From Gardnerella vaginalis (GTDB lineage Bacteria > Actinomycetota > Actinomycetes > Actinomycetales > Bifidobacteriaceae), in the NCBI RefSeq assembly GCF_001546455.1, contig NZ_KQ956813.1:1-64000 (forward strand): 64,000 nucleotides of DNA, read 5' to 3'. The number at the start of each line of letters is the position of its first letter. Positions within the stretch are counted from its first letter, which is position 1. The position numbers and the translations under genes were made by a program. This document shows positions 7,558 to 16,472 of this stretch, one piece after another. The notes under the pieces were generated by a model. The model had not been told where the DNA came from. It saw only the letters and a program-made list of their open reading frames with translations, and made no database searches.

Positions 7558-10542
7558 ATGGAAGACAACGATCAACAATATTCAACAGCTGACAATAATG
7601 CTACAATCGCTGAGCCAGCTTTTCGTTACAATGCGCAACTCGCACAAGATATTGAGCAGCGCTGGCAAAAAACTTGGGACGAGCAAGGCACGTTCTGGGC
7701 GGCAAATGTTAAGGGCAATTTAAAGGATGGAGACGGTAAGCTTGCAAATGGCCGCCCTTCTTTCTTTGCAATGGATATGTTCCCGTATCCTTCTGGCAAA
7801 GGCTTGCATGTTGGGCATCCTCTTGGATATTTGGCAACAGATGTTGTAAGCCGTTATCACCGCATGAAGGGCGAGAATGTTCTGCATGCTATGGGTTACG
7901 ACGCTTTTGGACTTCCAGCAGAACAGTATGCTGTGCAAACTGGCCAGCATCCACGCATTACTACCGAGGCGAATATTGCAAATATGCGTAGGCAGTTGCA
8001 TCGCATGGGCTTGAGTTTTGATGATCGTAGGTCTTTTGCAACTATTGATACAAATTACGTTCGTTGGACACAATGGATTTTCTCAAAGCTTTACGACGCT
8101 TGGTACAACCCTGATTTTGTGCGTAAAGATGGCGGCAAAGGTTCTGCTCGACCAATCTGCGAGCTGGTTGATGAGTTTAAGAGCGGCAAACGCGAAATCC
8201 CAGGTTTTGCAGGTAAAAAGTGGGAAGATCTTAACAAGGTAGAGCAAGCGGATGTATTAAACGATTTCCGTATTGCATATATTTCTAAGTCTCCTGTAAA
8301 TTGGTGCCCAGGATTGGGAACTGTGCTTGCAAACGAGGAAGTTACTGCAGAAGGCAAGTCTGAGCGTGGAAACTTCCCAGTATTCCAGCGCAATCTTCGT
8401 CAGTGGTCAATGCGAATCACCGCTTACGGTCACCGATTGGTTGAAGATTTAAATACTATTGATTGGCCAGAAAAAGTTAAGCTTATGCAGCGAAACTGGA
8501 TTGGCGAATCTCACGGTGCTTCTGTTCATTTTGATGTGCCATGTGCAGATGGTAAAACGCGTGATTTGGAAGTATACACAACTCGTCCAGATACGCTTTT
8601 TGGCGCTACTTTTGCGGTTGTTTCCGTTGATCACCCAATTCTTGAGCATGTTCCAGAAGCCTGGGATTCTAACGTTCCAGAAAGTTGGAAGGGTGGCTAC
8701 GCAAGTCTTAAAGAAGGCTTAGCTAAGTATCAAGCTCAAGCTAGAGCAAAGACTGCAAAAGATCGCACAGAAGACGCAGGAGCTAAAACTGGTTTGTTTA
8801 CTGGTCTTTATGCAATTAACCCTGTAACTGGAGCGAAGCTTCCTCTGTTTACTGCAGACTATGTGCTTATGGATTACGGCACGGGCGCAATTATGGCAGT
8901 TCCAGGCGGCGACCAGCGCGATTACGATTTTGCTAAGGCGTTTGGTTTGCCAGTAATCTACACGGTTGAACCACTTGCTGAATCTGGCGAAAAGTTGGCA
9001 GATTACGAAGGTAATGCTCCGTTTGTTTCGCATGACGGAATTGTTATTAACTCTTCTGTAGAAAAGACTTACAAGGGTGGCAATGCCTTATCTATCAACG
9101 GTTTGCGCGTAGATGAAGCTATTAAAAAAGTTACAACTTGGCTTGAAGCAGCTGGTGTAGGCAAAGGTAGAGTTTCTTACAGACTTCGCGACTGGCTGTT
9201 TTCTAGGCAGCGCTACTGGGGAGAGCCTTTCCCAATTGTTTACGATGAGGATGGTGTTGCTCACTTAGTTCCAGATAGTGAGCTTCCGATTGCTTTGCCA
9301 GATGTTCCAGACTACCAGCCAAAGACTTATGCTCCAGATGACGCAAATTCCGAGCCAGAAGCGCCATTGAGTAGAAATGAGGATTGGGTTAAAGTTCAGC
9401 TTGATCTTGGAGATGGCGTAAAAACCTACTATCGAGATACAAACACTATGCCAAACTGGGCTGGATCTTGCTGGTACTACATGCGCTACTTGGATCCAAA
9501 CGACGCTGAGCACATGGTTGACAGCGACGAATATGACTACTGGATGGGCACTAACCGTCCAGGTAAAGAGCATGTTTCTGGCGGTGTTGACCTTTATGTT
9601 GGTGGTGTAGAGCATGCAGTTTTGCATTTGCTTTACTCCAGGTTCTGGCACAAAGCGCTTTATGACTTGGGTTACGTGGATTCTGCTGAGCCATTCCATC
9701 GCCTATTTAACCAGGGCATGATTCAGGCTTATGCGTACACGGACGAGCGTGGACAGTATGTTCCAGCAGACGAAGTTGAAGAAGGCGCTAATAGCGGCGC
9801 TGGCGAGCCAACATTTACTTGGCATGGCGAGCCTGTTAATCGCGAGTTTGGCAAGATGGGCAAGAGCCTAAAGAATATTGTGACTCCAGACTACATGTAC
9901 GAAAACTACGGTGCAGATACATTCCGCCTGTACGAAATGAGCATGGGTCCGCTTTCTGAATCTCGCCCTTGGAATACGCGTAATGTTGTTGGCGGCATGC
10001 GATTCTTGCAGCGCTTGTGGCGTAACGTTGTTAACGAGGAAACTGGAGCTTGTGTAGTAACAGAAGATGCGTTGGACGAGAAGACGTTAAAGCTTCTTAA
10101 CAATACAATTGCAGAAGTGACTGTAGAGATGGAAGCAATGCGACCAAACACTGCAATCGCTAAGCTGATTGTGTTAAACAACCACTTGACTTCTCTGCCA
10201 CACGTACCTCGCGCTGCAGTTGAGCCGCTGGTTCTTATGCTTTCTCCTATTGCTCCGCATATTTGCGAAGAGATGTGGAGCAAGCTTGGGCATACTAAGT
10301 CGATTGCTCATGCAGATTGGCCAGTTGCAGATTCTCGCTACGTTGGCGCAGATACTGTTACGGCTGTTGTGCAAATCAAGGGCAAAGTTCGTGCAAAGCT
10401 TGAAGTTGATCCAAATATTGAGGCTAGCGAGCTAGAAAAACTCGCGTTGGAAGCTGTAGCTGATCGCTTGGGTGGTAAAGCTCCGCGCAAGGTGATTGTT
10501 AAGGCTCCAAAGATTGTGTCTATTGTGCCAGACGAAAGCTGA
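7558..10542 (+). CDS. leuS: Leucyl-tRNA synthetase
   Basis: A 994-residue class Ia aminoacyl-tRNA synthetase that charges tRNA-Leu in the cytoplasm. The HIGH-type motif is MFPYPSGKGLHVGHPLGY (about residues 73-90). The editing CP1 domain follows, with TTRPDTLFGATF and MDYGTGAIMAVPGGDQRD. The KMSKS motif is KMGKSLKN (about 766), followed by the anticodon-binding helical domain and a C-terminal domain. The length is normal for actinobacterial LeuRS. A TTG at 7552 is in frame, but ATG 7558 fits the inferred transcription start. It is divergent from the membrane-protein gene at 7352 and followed by a strong terminator. Confidence 0.97.
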   Translation: MEDNDQQYSTADNNATIAEPAFRYNAQLAQDIEQRWQKTWDEQGTFWAANVKGNLKDGDGKLANGRPSFFAMDMFPYPSGKGLHVGHPLGYLATDVVSRYHRMKGENVLHAMGYDAFGLPAEQYAVQTGQHPRITTEANIANMRRQLHRMGLSFDDRRSFATIDTNYVRWTQWIFSKLYDAWYNPDFVRKDGGKGSARPICELVDEFKSGKREIPGFAGKKWEDLNKVEQADVLNDFRIAYISKSPVNWCPGLGTVLANEEVTAEGKSERGNFPVFQRNLRQWSMRITAYGHRLVEDLNTIDWPEKVKLMQRNWIGESHGASVHFDVPCADGKTRDLEVYTTRPDTLFGATFAVVSVDHPILEHVPEAWDSNVPESWKGGYASLKEGLAKYQAQARAKTAKDRTEDAGAKTGLFTGLYAINPVTGAKLPLFTADYVLMDYGTGAIMAVPGGDQRDYDFAKAFGLPVIYTVEPLAESGEKLADYEGNAPFVSHDGIVINSSVEKTYKGGNALSINGLRVDEAIKKVTTWLEAAGVGKGRVSYRLRDWLFSRQRYWGEPFPIVYDEDGVAHLVPDSELPIALPDVPDYQPKTYAPDDANSEPEAPLSRNEDWVKVQLDLGDGVKTYYRDTNTMPNWAGSCWYYMRYLDPNDAEHMVDSDEYDYWMGTNRPGKEHVSGGVDLYVGGVEHAVLHLLYSRFWHKALYDLGYVDSAEPFHRLFNQGMIQAYAYTDERGQYVPADEVEEGANSGAGEPTFTWHGEPVNREFGKMGKSLKNIVTPDYMYENYGADTFRLYEMSMGPLSESRPWNTRNVVGGMRFLQRLWRNVVNEETGACVVTEDALDEKTLKLLNNTIAEVTVEMEAMRPNTAIAKLIVLNNHLTSLPHVPRAAVEPLVLMLSPIAPHICEEMWSKLGHTKSIAHADWPVADSRYVGADTVTAVVQIKGKVRAKLEVDPNIEASELEKLALEAVADRLGGKAPRKVIVKAPKIVSIVPDES

Positions 10543-10564
10543 AATCTAATGTTTTCTAGGCAAA

Positions 10565-10588
10565 ATAGCCTTTAACCACATTGGTTAA
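10565..10588. repeat. Intergenic repeat with palindrome TTAACCAcatTGGTTAA
   Basis: Positions 10565-10583 match 1335-1353 exactly over 19 nt. In this copy the sequence extends to a perfect 7+7 palindrome (10572-10588, 3-nt centre). The earlier copy lacks one G, which breaks the palindrome. It lies between leuS and its terminator. Confidence 0.75.
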
Positions 10589-10597
10589 TTTTACTTG

Positions 10598-10642
10598 AAA
10601 GATGCTTATCTTCATTTAATAGTGGAGGTAAGCATCTTTTTT
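10598..10642 (+). terminator. Rho-independent terminator after leuS
   Basis: A stem of up to 16 bp with two G-U pairs (AAAGATGCTTA pairs with TAAGCATCTTT, extended inward by TCTTC with GGAGG) and a 10-nt loop is followed by a T run (CTTTTTTATT). It ends the leuS transcript before comEA. Confidence 0.88.
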
Positions 10643-10681
10643 ATTAATGATTATTTAAACAATAAAAGGGGGTGATTAAAG

Positions 10682-11449
10682 ATGCATAAAACTAGTCGTA
10701 GCGTTCTAAGCAGGTTTGAAGCGATTGATGGATTGAGTCATAAAATTAACCAAGAAATTAAAGAGAATGCGTTGGATTTTAATAATCTTGCCACTAATGC
10801 CAATAAATCTTCACTAGATTTTAATGATTTTAATAAACGAAACGAAGCGAGAATAAAAAATAGCATAAGACTGGCTATAAAACCTGTTCATATTCTTGCA
10901 ATAATGCTGATTTTGGTTGTTTGCTTAGCTTGTAGTTTAACAATGCTAATAGGTCAATATGCAACGTATAGCAAGTTTTATGCTTATAACGCTAGTAAAG
11001 TCGCAAGCAAAACTGGCAGTAAATCTGTTAGCAAAATCGACGATAAAGTCGAAAATAAATCCTCCAAAATTCAATCTTCTAGCAAGAATTTTAAAGAGAG
11101 CAGTGTGAATGGCAAAAATAGCTCTAATGCGATTATTAAAGATAATGAGGGCAATGATTATAAAAAGCGCGATTCTAAAAGTGCTAATTCTAACAAAGAT
11201 TATGCAGCGAACAGCGAGAACAAAGATTTTGCTAATAATGCTTTAAATAAAAAAACTTGCATAAACATAAACACGGCTGGGGTAGAAGAATTACAAGAAA
11301 TAAAAGGCGTGGGGCCAAAAATGGCTCAAAGAATATTAGATATGCGTAAAAAAGTTCGTGTTTTTAAACGCGTTGAAGATTTGTTGCAAGTTAATGGGAT
11401 TGGCCCTAAAACCTTTGCAAAAATTAAACCAATGACTTGTGTTGGCTAA
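10682..11449 (+). CDS. comEA: ComEA-like DNA-binding protein, membrane-anchored helix-hairpin-helix
   Basis: 255 residues. A long N-terminal cytoplasmic segment precedes one transmembrane helix (about 63-88), then a Ser/Asn/Lys-rich linker, then a C-terminal double helix-hairpin-helix domain (about 193-255; NINTAGVEELQEIKGVGPKM and VNGIGPKTFAKIK). In competent bacteria ComEA binds incoming DNA outside the membrane and hands it to the ComEC channel, whose gene follows 51 bp downstream. The start follows a GGGGGTG site. The cytoplasmic extension of about 60 residues is longer than in Bacillus ComEA. DNA uptake by this organism is not demonstrated by the sequence. Confidence 0.9.
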   Translation: MHKTSRSVLSRFEAIDGLSHKINQEIKENALDFNNLATNANKSSLDFNDFNKRNEARIKNSIRLAIKPVHILAIMLILVVCLACSLTMLIGQYATYSKFYAYNASKVASKTGSKSVSKIDDKVENKSSKIQSSSKNFKESSVNGKNSSNAIIKDNEGNDYKKRDSKSANSNKDYAANSENKDFANNALNKKTCININTAGVEELQEIKGVGPKMAQRILDMRKKVRVFKRVEDLLQVNGIGPKTFAKIKPMTCVG

Positions 11450-11500
11450 AAATCGCCTATTTATAGGTTTGTTTTATAACTTTGTTCTTTAAGGTTTAAG

Positions 11501-13288
11501 ATGGAAGAATTTTATTGGAATTGTGAAACTGGTAACAAGGATTTTAGACTTGTTCCAATTGCTTTTGCAGTGTGGTTTGGCTGCTTATATGCAAGATTTG
11601 TATGCGAAGTAAATCATATTTTAGTGCATACAATAATTGCCACTTTTGCTTTTGCTTTTATATGTTTTTGCTGTGTATTTGCTAATGGCATGTTTAAAGT
11701 TAAATGTTTAGAACGATTGAAAATAATCAAATATAAACAAACTTTTTACGCGATTGTATGTGCGTTTTTAGCTTCCTTTATTATTTGCTCAATTACGCAA
11801 TGTTTAGAAGGGATGGATCCTGTTTTTTCTGTTATTAAAAGCAATGGCGTTAAAAATGAGCAAAATCATAATGTAAATAATGGCGCTAAAAATGGCGATT
11901 TTAAAAACGTTAAAGTGGTTATGAAAATAACATCTCCTTTAAGAACGTCTCCTTCTTTTAGAGGAGATTGTGTATCTAGCGTTAGAGTTAAAAGTGTTGA
12001 GGCAAAAGATAAAAACAATGCTGTGCAAAAATATGCGAGTTTTGTAGATGCAAAACTTTACGCTTTTAATCCAGTTTGCAAAGCAATAAATTATGGGTAT
12101 ACGATTAGCAGTTTTGCGAGGATTGGTATTTCTAAATTCGGCGCAAATGCTGTAGAAATCCAAATCCCTAAAGTTGGTAAAGAAGATAAATCTGGTAAAA
12201 ATCAAGTTCAATCGTTAAAAGTGATTGAAAAAGCTGGGTTTTTAGCAAGTGCTTTAAATAATCTTTATAAAGAATTTTACAATGTTACAAGCAATTTGAG
12301 CGAGCAAGGTAAAATGCTAGTTCCTGGTCTTACTGTAGGACTTTTAGGTCAAGAGCGTTTAAGTGATGATAGTGAAAATAAAAGTAGTCAAATTGACAGC
12401 ACGTACGCAAATACAATGAAGCAAAGATTTAAGATTTCGGGAATAATGCATTTAATGGCAGTATCTGGAGGCCACTTTTTGCTTATTGCTGCAATGATTC
12501 GTAAAGTTTGCTTATATTTTCTTGCTCCAAAATGGCTATGTGCTGTTCTTGAAACAGTTGGAAATATTTCTTTGGCGCTTATTGTTTACCCGTCGGCGTC
12601 TGTTTTGAGAGCGCTTATAATGGGCATTATTTGCTCAATTGCGTTTTTGCTTTCTAGAGCATATCAGTCTGCTAGTGCATTGAGTTTAACTGTTATAGGC
12701 GTTCTTTTTGTTTGCCCAAAATACGCATGGGATTATGCTTTTGCTCTTTCGGTTTGTGCAACTTTTGGAATAATCGTTTGCGCAATGCCGTTGAAAAGAA
12801 TCTTTTTAAGATACATGCCATCTTGTATTGCGAGCGCATTAAGTATTACATTGTGTGCGCAATGTTTTACACTTCCTGTTCAAATATTAATGCAACCTCA
12901 AGTGTCTTTTATATCTATTTTAACTAATTTGATTGTTACTCCTTTTGTTGACTTTGCAACGATTTTTGGACTTTTATCTCTTGTTTTTGCGTGTTGGAAT
13001 TATTCGATTTCGTTGTTTTTTGCTAGTTTTTCTTCGATTGGAACAAACATTATGGCATTTTGCGCTTGGAACCTTGGAGACTTGCAAATTGGCGTTTTTC
13101 CTTGGATTGCGGGGCCATTAGGTGCTTGGTTGGCGTGCATTGCTGAATTTAGTGTATTTTTCGCTATTCTTTTTGCAAATAAGTATCTTAAAAATAAAGA
13201 GTTTTACAACACGTTTAAGATTTATGCTCAAGCAAAGTCAAATCGTTTTAAGCATCTTATAGACGATTCAGTTAAGCTTTTTGAATAA
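11501..13288 (+). CDS. comEC: ComEC/Rec2-family DNA channel lacking the metallo-beta-lactamase domain
   Basis: A 595-residue polytopic membrane protein. An N-terminal hydrophobic part (DUF4131-like, about 15-95) and an extracytoplasmic OB-type region precede the Competence domain (about 265-550). That domain has the recognisable ISGIMHLMAVSGGHF motif and a series of transmembrane helices. Full-length ComEC proteins (about 750 residues) end with a metallo-beta-lactamase nuclease domain; here the protein stops after the last helices with no HxHxDH motif. The nuclease step would need another enzyme. The Shine-Dalgarno is weak (AAGGTTTAAG). It is in an operon with comEA and probably holA. Confidence 0.9.
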   Translation: MEEFYWNCETGNKDFRLVPIAFAVWFGCLYARFVCEVNHILVHTIIATFAFAFICFCCVFANGMFKVKCLERLKIIKYKQTFYAIVCAFLASFIICSITQCLEGMDPVFSVIKSNGVKNEQNHNVNNGAKNGDFKNVKVVMKITSPLRTSPSFRGDCVSSVRVKSVEAKDKNNAVQKYASFVDAKLYAFNPVCKAINYGYTISSFARIGISKFGANAVEIQIPKVGKEDKSGKNQVQSLKVIEKAGFLASALNNLYKEFYNVTSNLSEQGKMLVPGLTVGLLGQERLSDDSENKSSQIDSTYANTMKQRFKISGIMHLMAVSGGHFLLIAAMIRKVCLYFLAPKWLCAVLETVGNISLALIVYPSASVLRALIMGIICSIAFLLSRAYQSASALSLTVIGVLFVCPKYAWDYAFALSVCATFGIIVCAMPLKRIFLRYMPSCIASALSITLCAQCFTLPVQILMQPQVSFISILTNLIVTPFVDFATIFGLLSLVFACWNYSISLFFASFSSIGTNIMAFCAWNLGDLQIGVFPWIAGPLGAWLACIAEFSVFFAILFANKYLKNKEFYNTFKIYAQAKSNRFKHLIDDSVKLFE

Positions 13289-13428
13289 TTTGTCTAATTT
13301 TTTATCTAGGAATGTTTTAAGTTTTGCATAGTTTGTACAATTAATAAGGTGTTAAAAAGCTAAAATTAATCCTATTAATAGTAAATTCGATTGGTTAAGT
13401 TACAAAACATTGGCATTAAGGGGTACGC

Positions 13429-14403
13429 ATGCAAACGTTAAAAAACTTTGCGCCAGTTACGATTGTGGTTGGCGGGGATGCGTATTTAAATGATTTAAAC
13501 GCTCGCGATTTAAAAGCGCGCATAATAAGCGCGTATCCAGATGCGGATGTTGTAAATTTAGATGCTTTGATTGCCGATAAATACGCTTTTATAACAGCTA
13601 CAGGCCCGTCTTTGTTCTCTAGCGGAACGATTGTTGTTATTAGCAATCTTGAGCAGGCAGATGAAGACTTTGTGCAAGCGCTAGTTGATTTTTGTGCTAA
13701 TAATTCCAAGTCTAATGGCACTGATTGCTGGGTTATTGCCCGCCACGAAGGTGGTGTTAAAGGAAAATCAATAGTTACCAAGCTTGAAAAAGCTGGAGCA
13801 AACAAAATAACTGTTCCAGATCTTAAAAAAGACGATGCAAGGCTGAATTTTGTTATAAGTCTTTTTGAAAGACAAAATCGCAGCATAGAGCCTATGGCAG
13901 CTGGGCGTATTGTAGAAGTCTTAGGTGGAAAGACCGATCAGTTGGCGGCACTGTGCTCTCAGCTGTGTTTTGATTTTGACAATAATCCAATCACTTTAAA
14001 AATAGTTGACCAATATTTAACATCGGATCCTCAAGTTACTGGATTTTTTGTGGCAGATAAAGCTGCACAAGGAAATGCGCCTCAAGCTATTCTTGCGGCA
14101 AGAACTGCGATTTTGCAAGGCGTTGATCCTATAGCATTAATTGGCGCACTGGCTGTAAAAATGCGCATAATTACAAAGGCTATAGCAGTTAAAAACGGTC
14201 AGATTTCCACTCCTCAAGCAAAAGTGAACCCTTGGGCACTAAAAATGGCTATGAGAGATTTAGGTGGATGGAATGAAAATGGAATTCGTAGGTGTTTTAA
14301 GTGTTTAGCATGGGCAGACGAACAGTGTAAAGGTGGAGCAAGCAACGCTGATTATGCTTTAGAAAAATGTATTAGCATGATTGCTTGCCGTGGACGTTAT
14401 TAA
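13429..14403 (+). CDS. holA: DNA polymerase III delta subunit
   Basis: A 324-residue clamp-loader delta subunit (HolA). It binds and opens the beta sliding clamp within the delta-delta'-tau/gamma complex. The sequence has the family's poorly conserved AAA+-like N-terminal half (PVTIVVGGDAYLNDLNARDL), the central GRIVEVLGGKTDQLAALCSQL, and the C-terminal collar domain (RCFKCLAWADEQCKGG). It starts at ATG after AAGGGG. In many actinobacteria holA follows comEA/comEC, as here. The gap of 140 bp to comEC has no visible terminator. Confidence 0.92.
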   Translation: MQTLKNFAPVTIVVGGDAYLNDLNARDLKARIISAYPDADVVNLDALIADKYAFITATGPSLFSSGTIVVISNLEQADEDFVQALVDFCANNSKSNGTDCWVIARHEGGVKGKSIVTKLEKAGANKITVPDLKKDDARLNFVISLFERQNRSIEPMAAGRIVEVLGGKTDQLAALCSQLCFDFDNNPITLKIVDQYLTSDPQVTGFFVADKAAQGNAPQAILAARTAILQGVDPIALIGALAVKMRIITKAIAVKNGQISTPQAKVNPWALKMAMRDLGGWNENGIRRCFKCLAWADEQCKGGASNADYALEKCISMIACRGRY

Positions 14404-14419
14404 ATTAAGACGAAAGTGT

Positions 14420-15001
14420 GTGATTTTGGAAAATCAGAATAGCAAAAAGCTTGTAATTCCAACGGATTTGTGCATGCAGGAGCTTGGAAAATCCATTGCA
14501 AAAATAGTGCGTGAAACAGACGTTATTTTGCTTTCTGGCCCTCTTGGTGCTGGAAAAACAACGTTTGCAAAAGGATTTGGGCAAGGTCTAGGAATAAAAG
14601 AGCCGATTGTTTCCCCAACCTTTACTATTGCAAGAGAACTTAAAGGCACGTTTTCTAACGGAAAAGCGGCAAATCTAATTCACGTAGACGCATACAGGCT
14701 TGGTGGAAAAGATTACGCTCCAGGCCAAGATACGGTTTCTAGGCTTCTAGACGAGCTTGAATCGCTTGGATTAGATGAGGCTTTGGAAGAACCAGGTGAT
14801 GGAACTGTTGTGCTTATGGAGTGGGGAGAGCAGATGGCGGGCGTTCTTGCGGATGTTCGTCTTGAAGTTCATATTGATAGGCCGATTGAACAGTCTGGCA
14901 AAGATTCTAATTCAAACCAGCTAACAAGCGAAGGGAATCGCGTTGTAACACTTGTTCCAGTTGGAGGAGATTGGTGCGATCGACTAAAAATTCTTGATTA
15001 A
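14420..15001 (+). CDS. tsaE: tRNA N6-threonylcarbamoyladenosine biosynthesis ATPase TsaE
   Basis: A P-loop ATPase (193 residues from the chosen GTG) with Walker A SGPLGAGKTTFAKGFGQGLG, the switch PTFTIARE, the acidic HVDAYRLGG and a Trp-Glu motif LMEWGEQM. All are typical of TsaE (YjeE), which drives the TsaB-TsaD machine that makes t6A37 in ANN-decoding tRNAs. tsaB, rimI and tsaD follow directly. The start is uncertain. A TTG at 14381 overlaps the end of holA and adds 13 residues. GTG 14420 begins just after the holA stop; TTG 14426 is also possible. No start has a strong Shine-Dalgarno. Confidence 0.9.
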   Translation: MILENQNSKKLVIPTDLCMQELGKSIAKIVRETDVILLSGPLGAGKTTFAKGFGQGLGIKEPIVSPTFTIARELKGTFSNGKAANLIHVDAYRLGGKDYAPGQDTVSRLLDELESLGLDEALEEPGDGTVVLMEWGEQMAGVLADVRLEVHIDRPIEQSGKDSNSNQLTSEGNRVVTLVPVGGDWCDRLKILD

Positions 15002-15039
15002 GAGTAAGCTAAGTTGGTTGGTTAATTTAAGGAACAAAA

Positions 15040-15834
15040 ATGAGCAATACGCTGATTATAGATACGTCATACGGTTCAACAGTTGGAGTTGTAGGCTATA
15101 AGCCAATAGTGGAAACGGATTCGCGTACGCATGTTGAAAAGCTGCAAGTAAACATTGATTCTGCAGTAAAAAATGCTGGTCTAGAGCTTAATCAAATAGA
15201 CGAAATCGTAGTTGGAGTAGGCCCTGCTCCTTTTACAGGTTTACGAGCTGGATTAGTGGCAGCTAAGGCGATTGCTTTTGCAAATAACGCTAAGATTTTA
15301 GGTTGCAACAGTTTGATTGCGCAAAGCCTAATGATTCGTTCTGGAGCTTTTGAAGAATCGCTTGAAAATGGCGTTATTTCTAAAGATTTAATAGTCGAAA
15401 ATAATGAATCCTGCAATACTGAACGCAAATATGTTCTTTCGCTTAATGACGCTAGAAGACGCCAAGTTTATATGAGTTTATACGACGATAGTGGTTGCGA
15501 AGTAATAAAAATGGATATTGATTATCCTGCAAATATTGTTGAAAGAGTTAACCAATATTTTGAATCAAATAAAATTTGCGACTACTGTGTTTGTGTTGCG
15601 GGTCATGGCGCTAAAAAATATGTTGAAGATTGGAAGAAAATCAAAAGCATACGCTTAATTGCCGAAGTGAGCGCTCTTGATTTAGGCGTAAAAGGATTAG
15701 AAATATTTAAGCTTTGCGCAAGTCAAAAAGATGTTATTGAACCGCTTTATTTAAGAAGACCAGATGTATCGGTTCCAAATCCGTTGAAGTACGTTTTGGG
15801 TTCTGGGGCTGCTACAAAAGTGGCGGAAAAATAG
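15040..15834 (+). CDS. tsaB: tRNA t6A biosynthesis protein TsaB
   Basis: 264 residues of the ASKHA fold. The N-terminal TLIIDTSYGSTVGVVG and IVVGVGPAPFTGLRAGLVAAKAI are diagnostic of TsaB (YeaZ). It dimerises with TsaD and is needed for threonylcarbamoyl transfer to A37 of tRNA. The C-terminal lobe is less conserved (PLYLRRPDV is the family ending). The start is ATG after AAGGAACAAAA. It lies 38 bp after tsaE and 20 bp before rimI, in the classical tsaE-tsaB-rimI-tsaD order. Confidence 0.94.
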   Translation: MSNTLIIDTSYGSTVGVVGYKPIVETDSRTHVEKLQVNIDSAVKNAGLELNQIDEIVVGVGPAPFTGLRAGLVAAKAIAFANNAKILGCNSLIAQSLMIRSGAFEESLENGVISKDLIVENNESCNTERKYVLSLNDARRRQVYMSLYDDSGCEVIKMDIDYPANIVERVNQYFESNKICDYCVCVAGHGAKKYVEDWKKIKSIRLIAEVSALDLGVKGLEIFKLCASQKDVIEPLYLRRPDVSVPNPLKYVLGSGAATKVAEK

Positions 15835-15854
15835 GATTCAAGTAAAGTACGCAT

Positions 15855-16472
15855 ATGATTGTAGACATAACTTGCTCAAAATATCCAGCTTGTGCATCAA
15901 ATAGTAAAAGCTGCGCTATAGAGAAAATTGATTATTCAAAATGCGAAGCAATAGTTTCTCAAATTGCAAAAATCGAAGCAGACTTGTTTGGACCAGGCTG
16001 TTGGAACAAGAACATGATTTTGCAGGAATTGCAAGCGCCAATGCGTGCATATTATGCAGATATTGATTTAAACACAAATACGGTAGTAGGGTATGCAGGA
16101 TTTTGGTTTGATGGCGATGATGCGCAAATAATGACAATAGGCGTTGCAAAAGAATATCAAAAGCAAGGAATTGCAAGCAATCTTCTAAAGACAATGATTG
16201 AAAATGCAAAATCAATAGGCGCAAAACGAATGCTTTTAGAAGTTAGGGTAAACAACAATCCTGCGCTAAAACTGTATGAAAAATTCGGTTTTACAAAAAT
16301 GGGATTACGAAAAAGATACTACATGCCAGAAGGAATAGACGCATATACAATGTGCGCGCAAATAGAAGACTTAGAAGGCATAGAAGGCATAGAAAACTTA
16401 GAAGAATCTAGCGAAGCTTATAACAGTAACAGTGCTAAAAGTGAGGATAACAATGAGCGAAACAATGAATAA
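15855..16472 (+). CDS. rimI: Ribosomal-protein-alanine N-acetyltransferase RimI
   Basis: A 205-residue GNAT acetyltransferase. Motif A reads QIMTIGVAKEYQKQGIASNL (acetyl-CoA binding Q-x-x-G-I-A), followed by ARMLLEVRVNNNPALKLYEK-type motif B (EVRVNNNPALKLYEKFGF) and KRYYMPEGIDAYTM. These match RimI, which acetylates the N terminus of ribosomal protein S18. An N-terminal extension of about 30 residues and an acidic, low-complexity C terminus (about 172-205) are unusual. The C terminus overlaps the start of tsaD by 20 bp, implying translational coupling. Confidence 0.9.
   Translation: MIVDITCSKYPACASNSKSCAIEKIDYSKCEAIVSQIAKIEADLFGPGCWNKNMILQELQAPMRAYYADIDLNTNTVVGYAGFWFDGDDAQIMTIGVAKEYQKQGIASNLLKTMIENAKSIGAKRMLLEVRVNNNPALKLYEKFGFTKMGLRKRYYMPEGIDAYTMCAQIEDLEGIEGIENLEESSEAYNSNSAKSEDNNERNNE

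Noticed and set aside
7720-10374. Several 60-145 codon frames within leuS on both strands
   Set aside because: All lie inside a complete, motif-bearing leuS frame and have no independent evidence.
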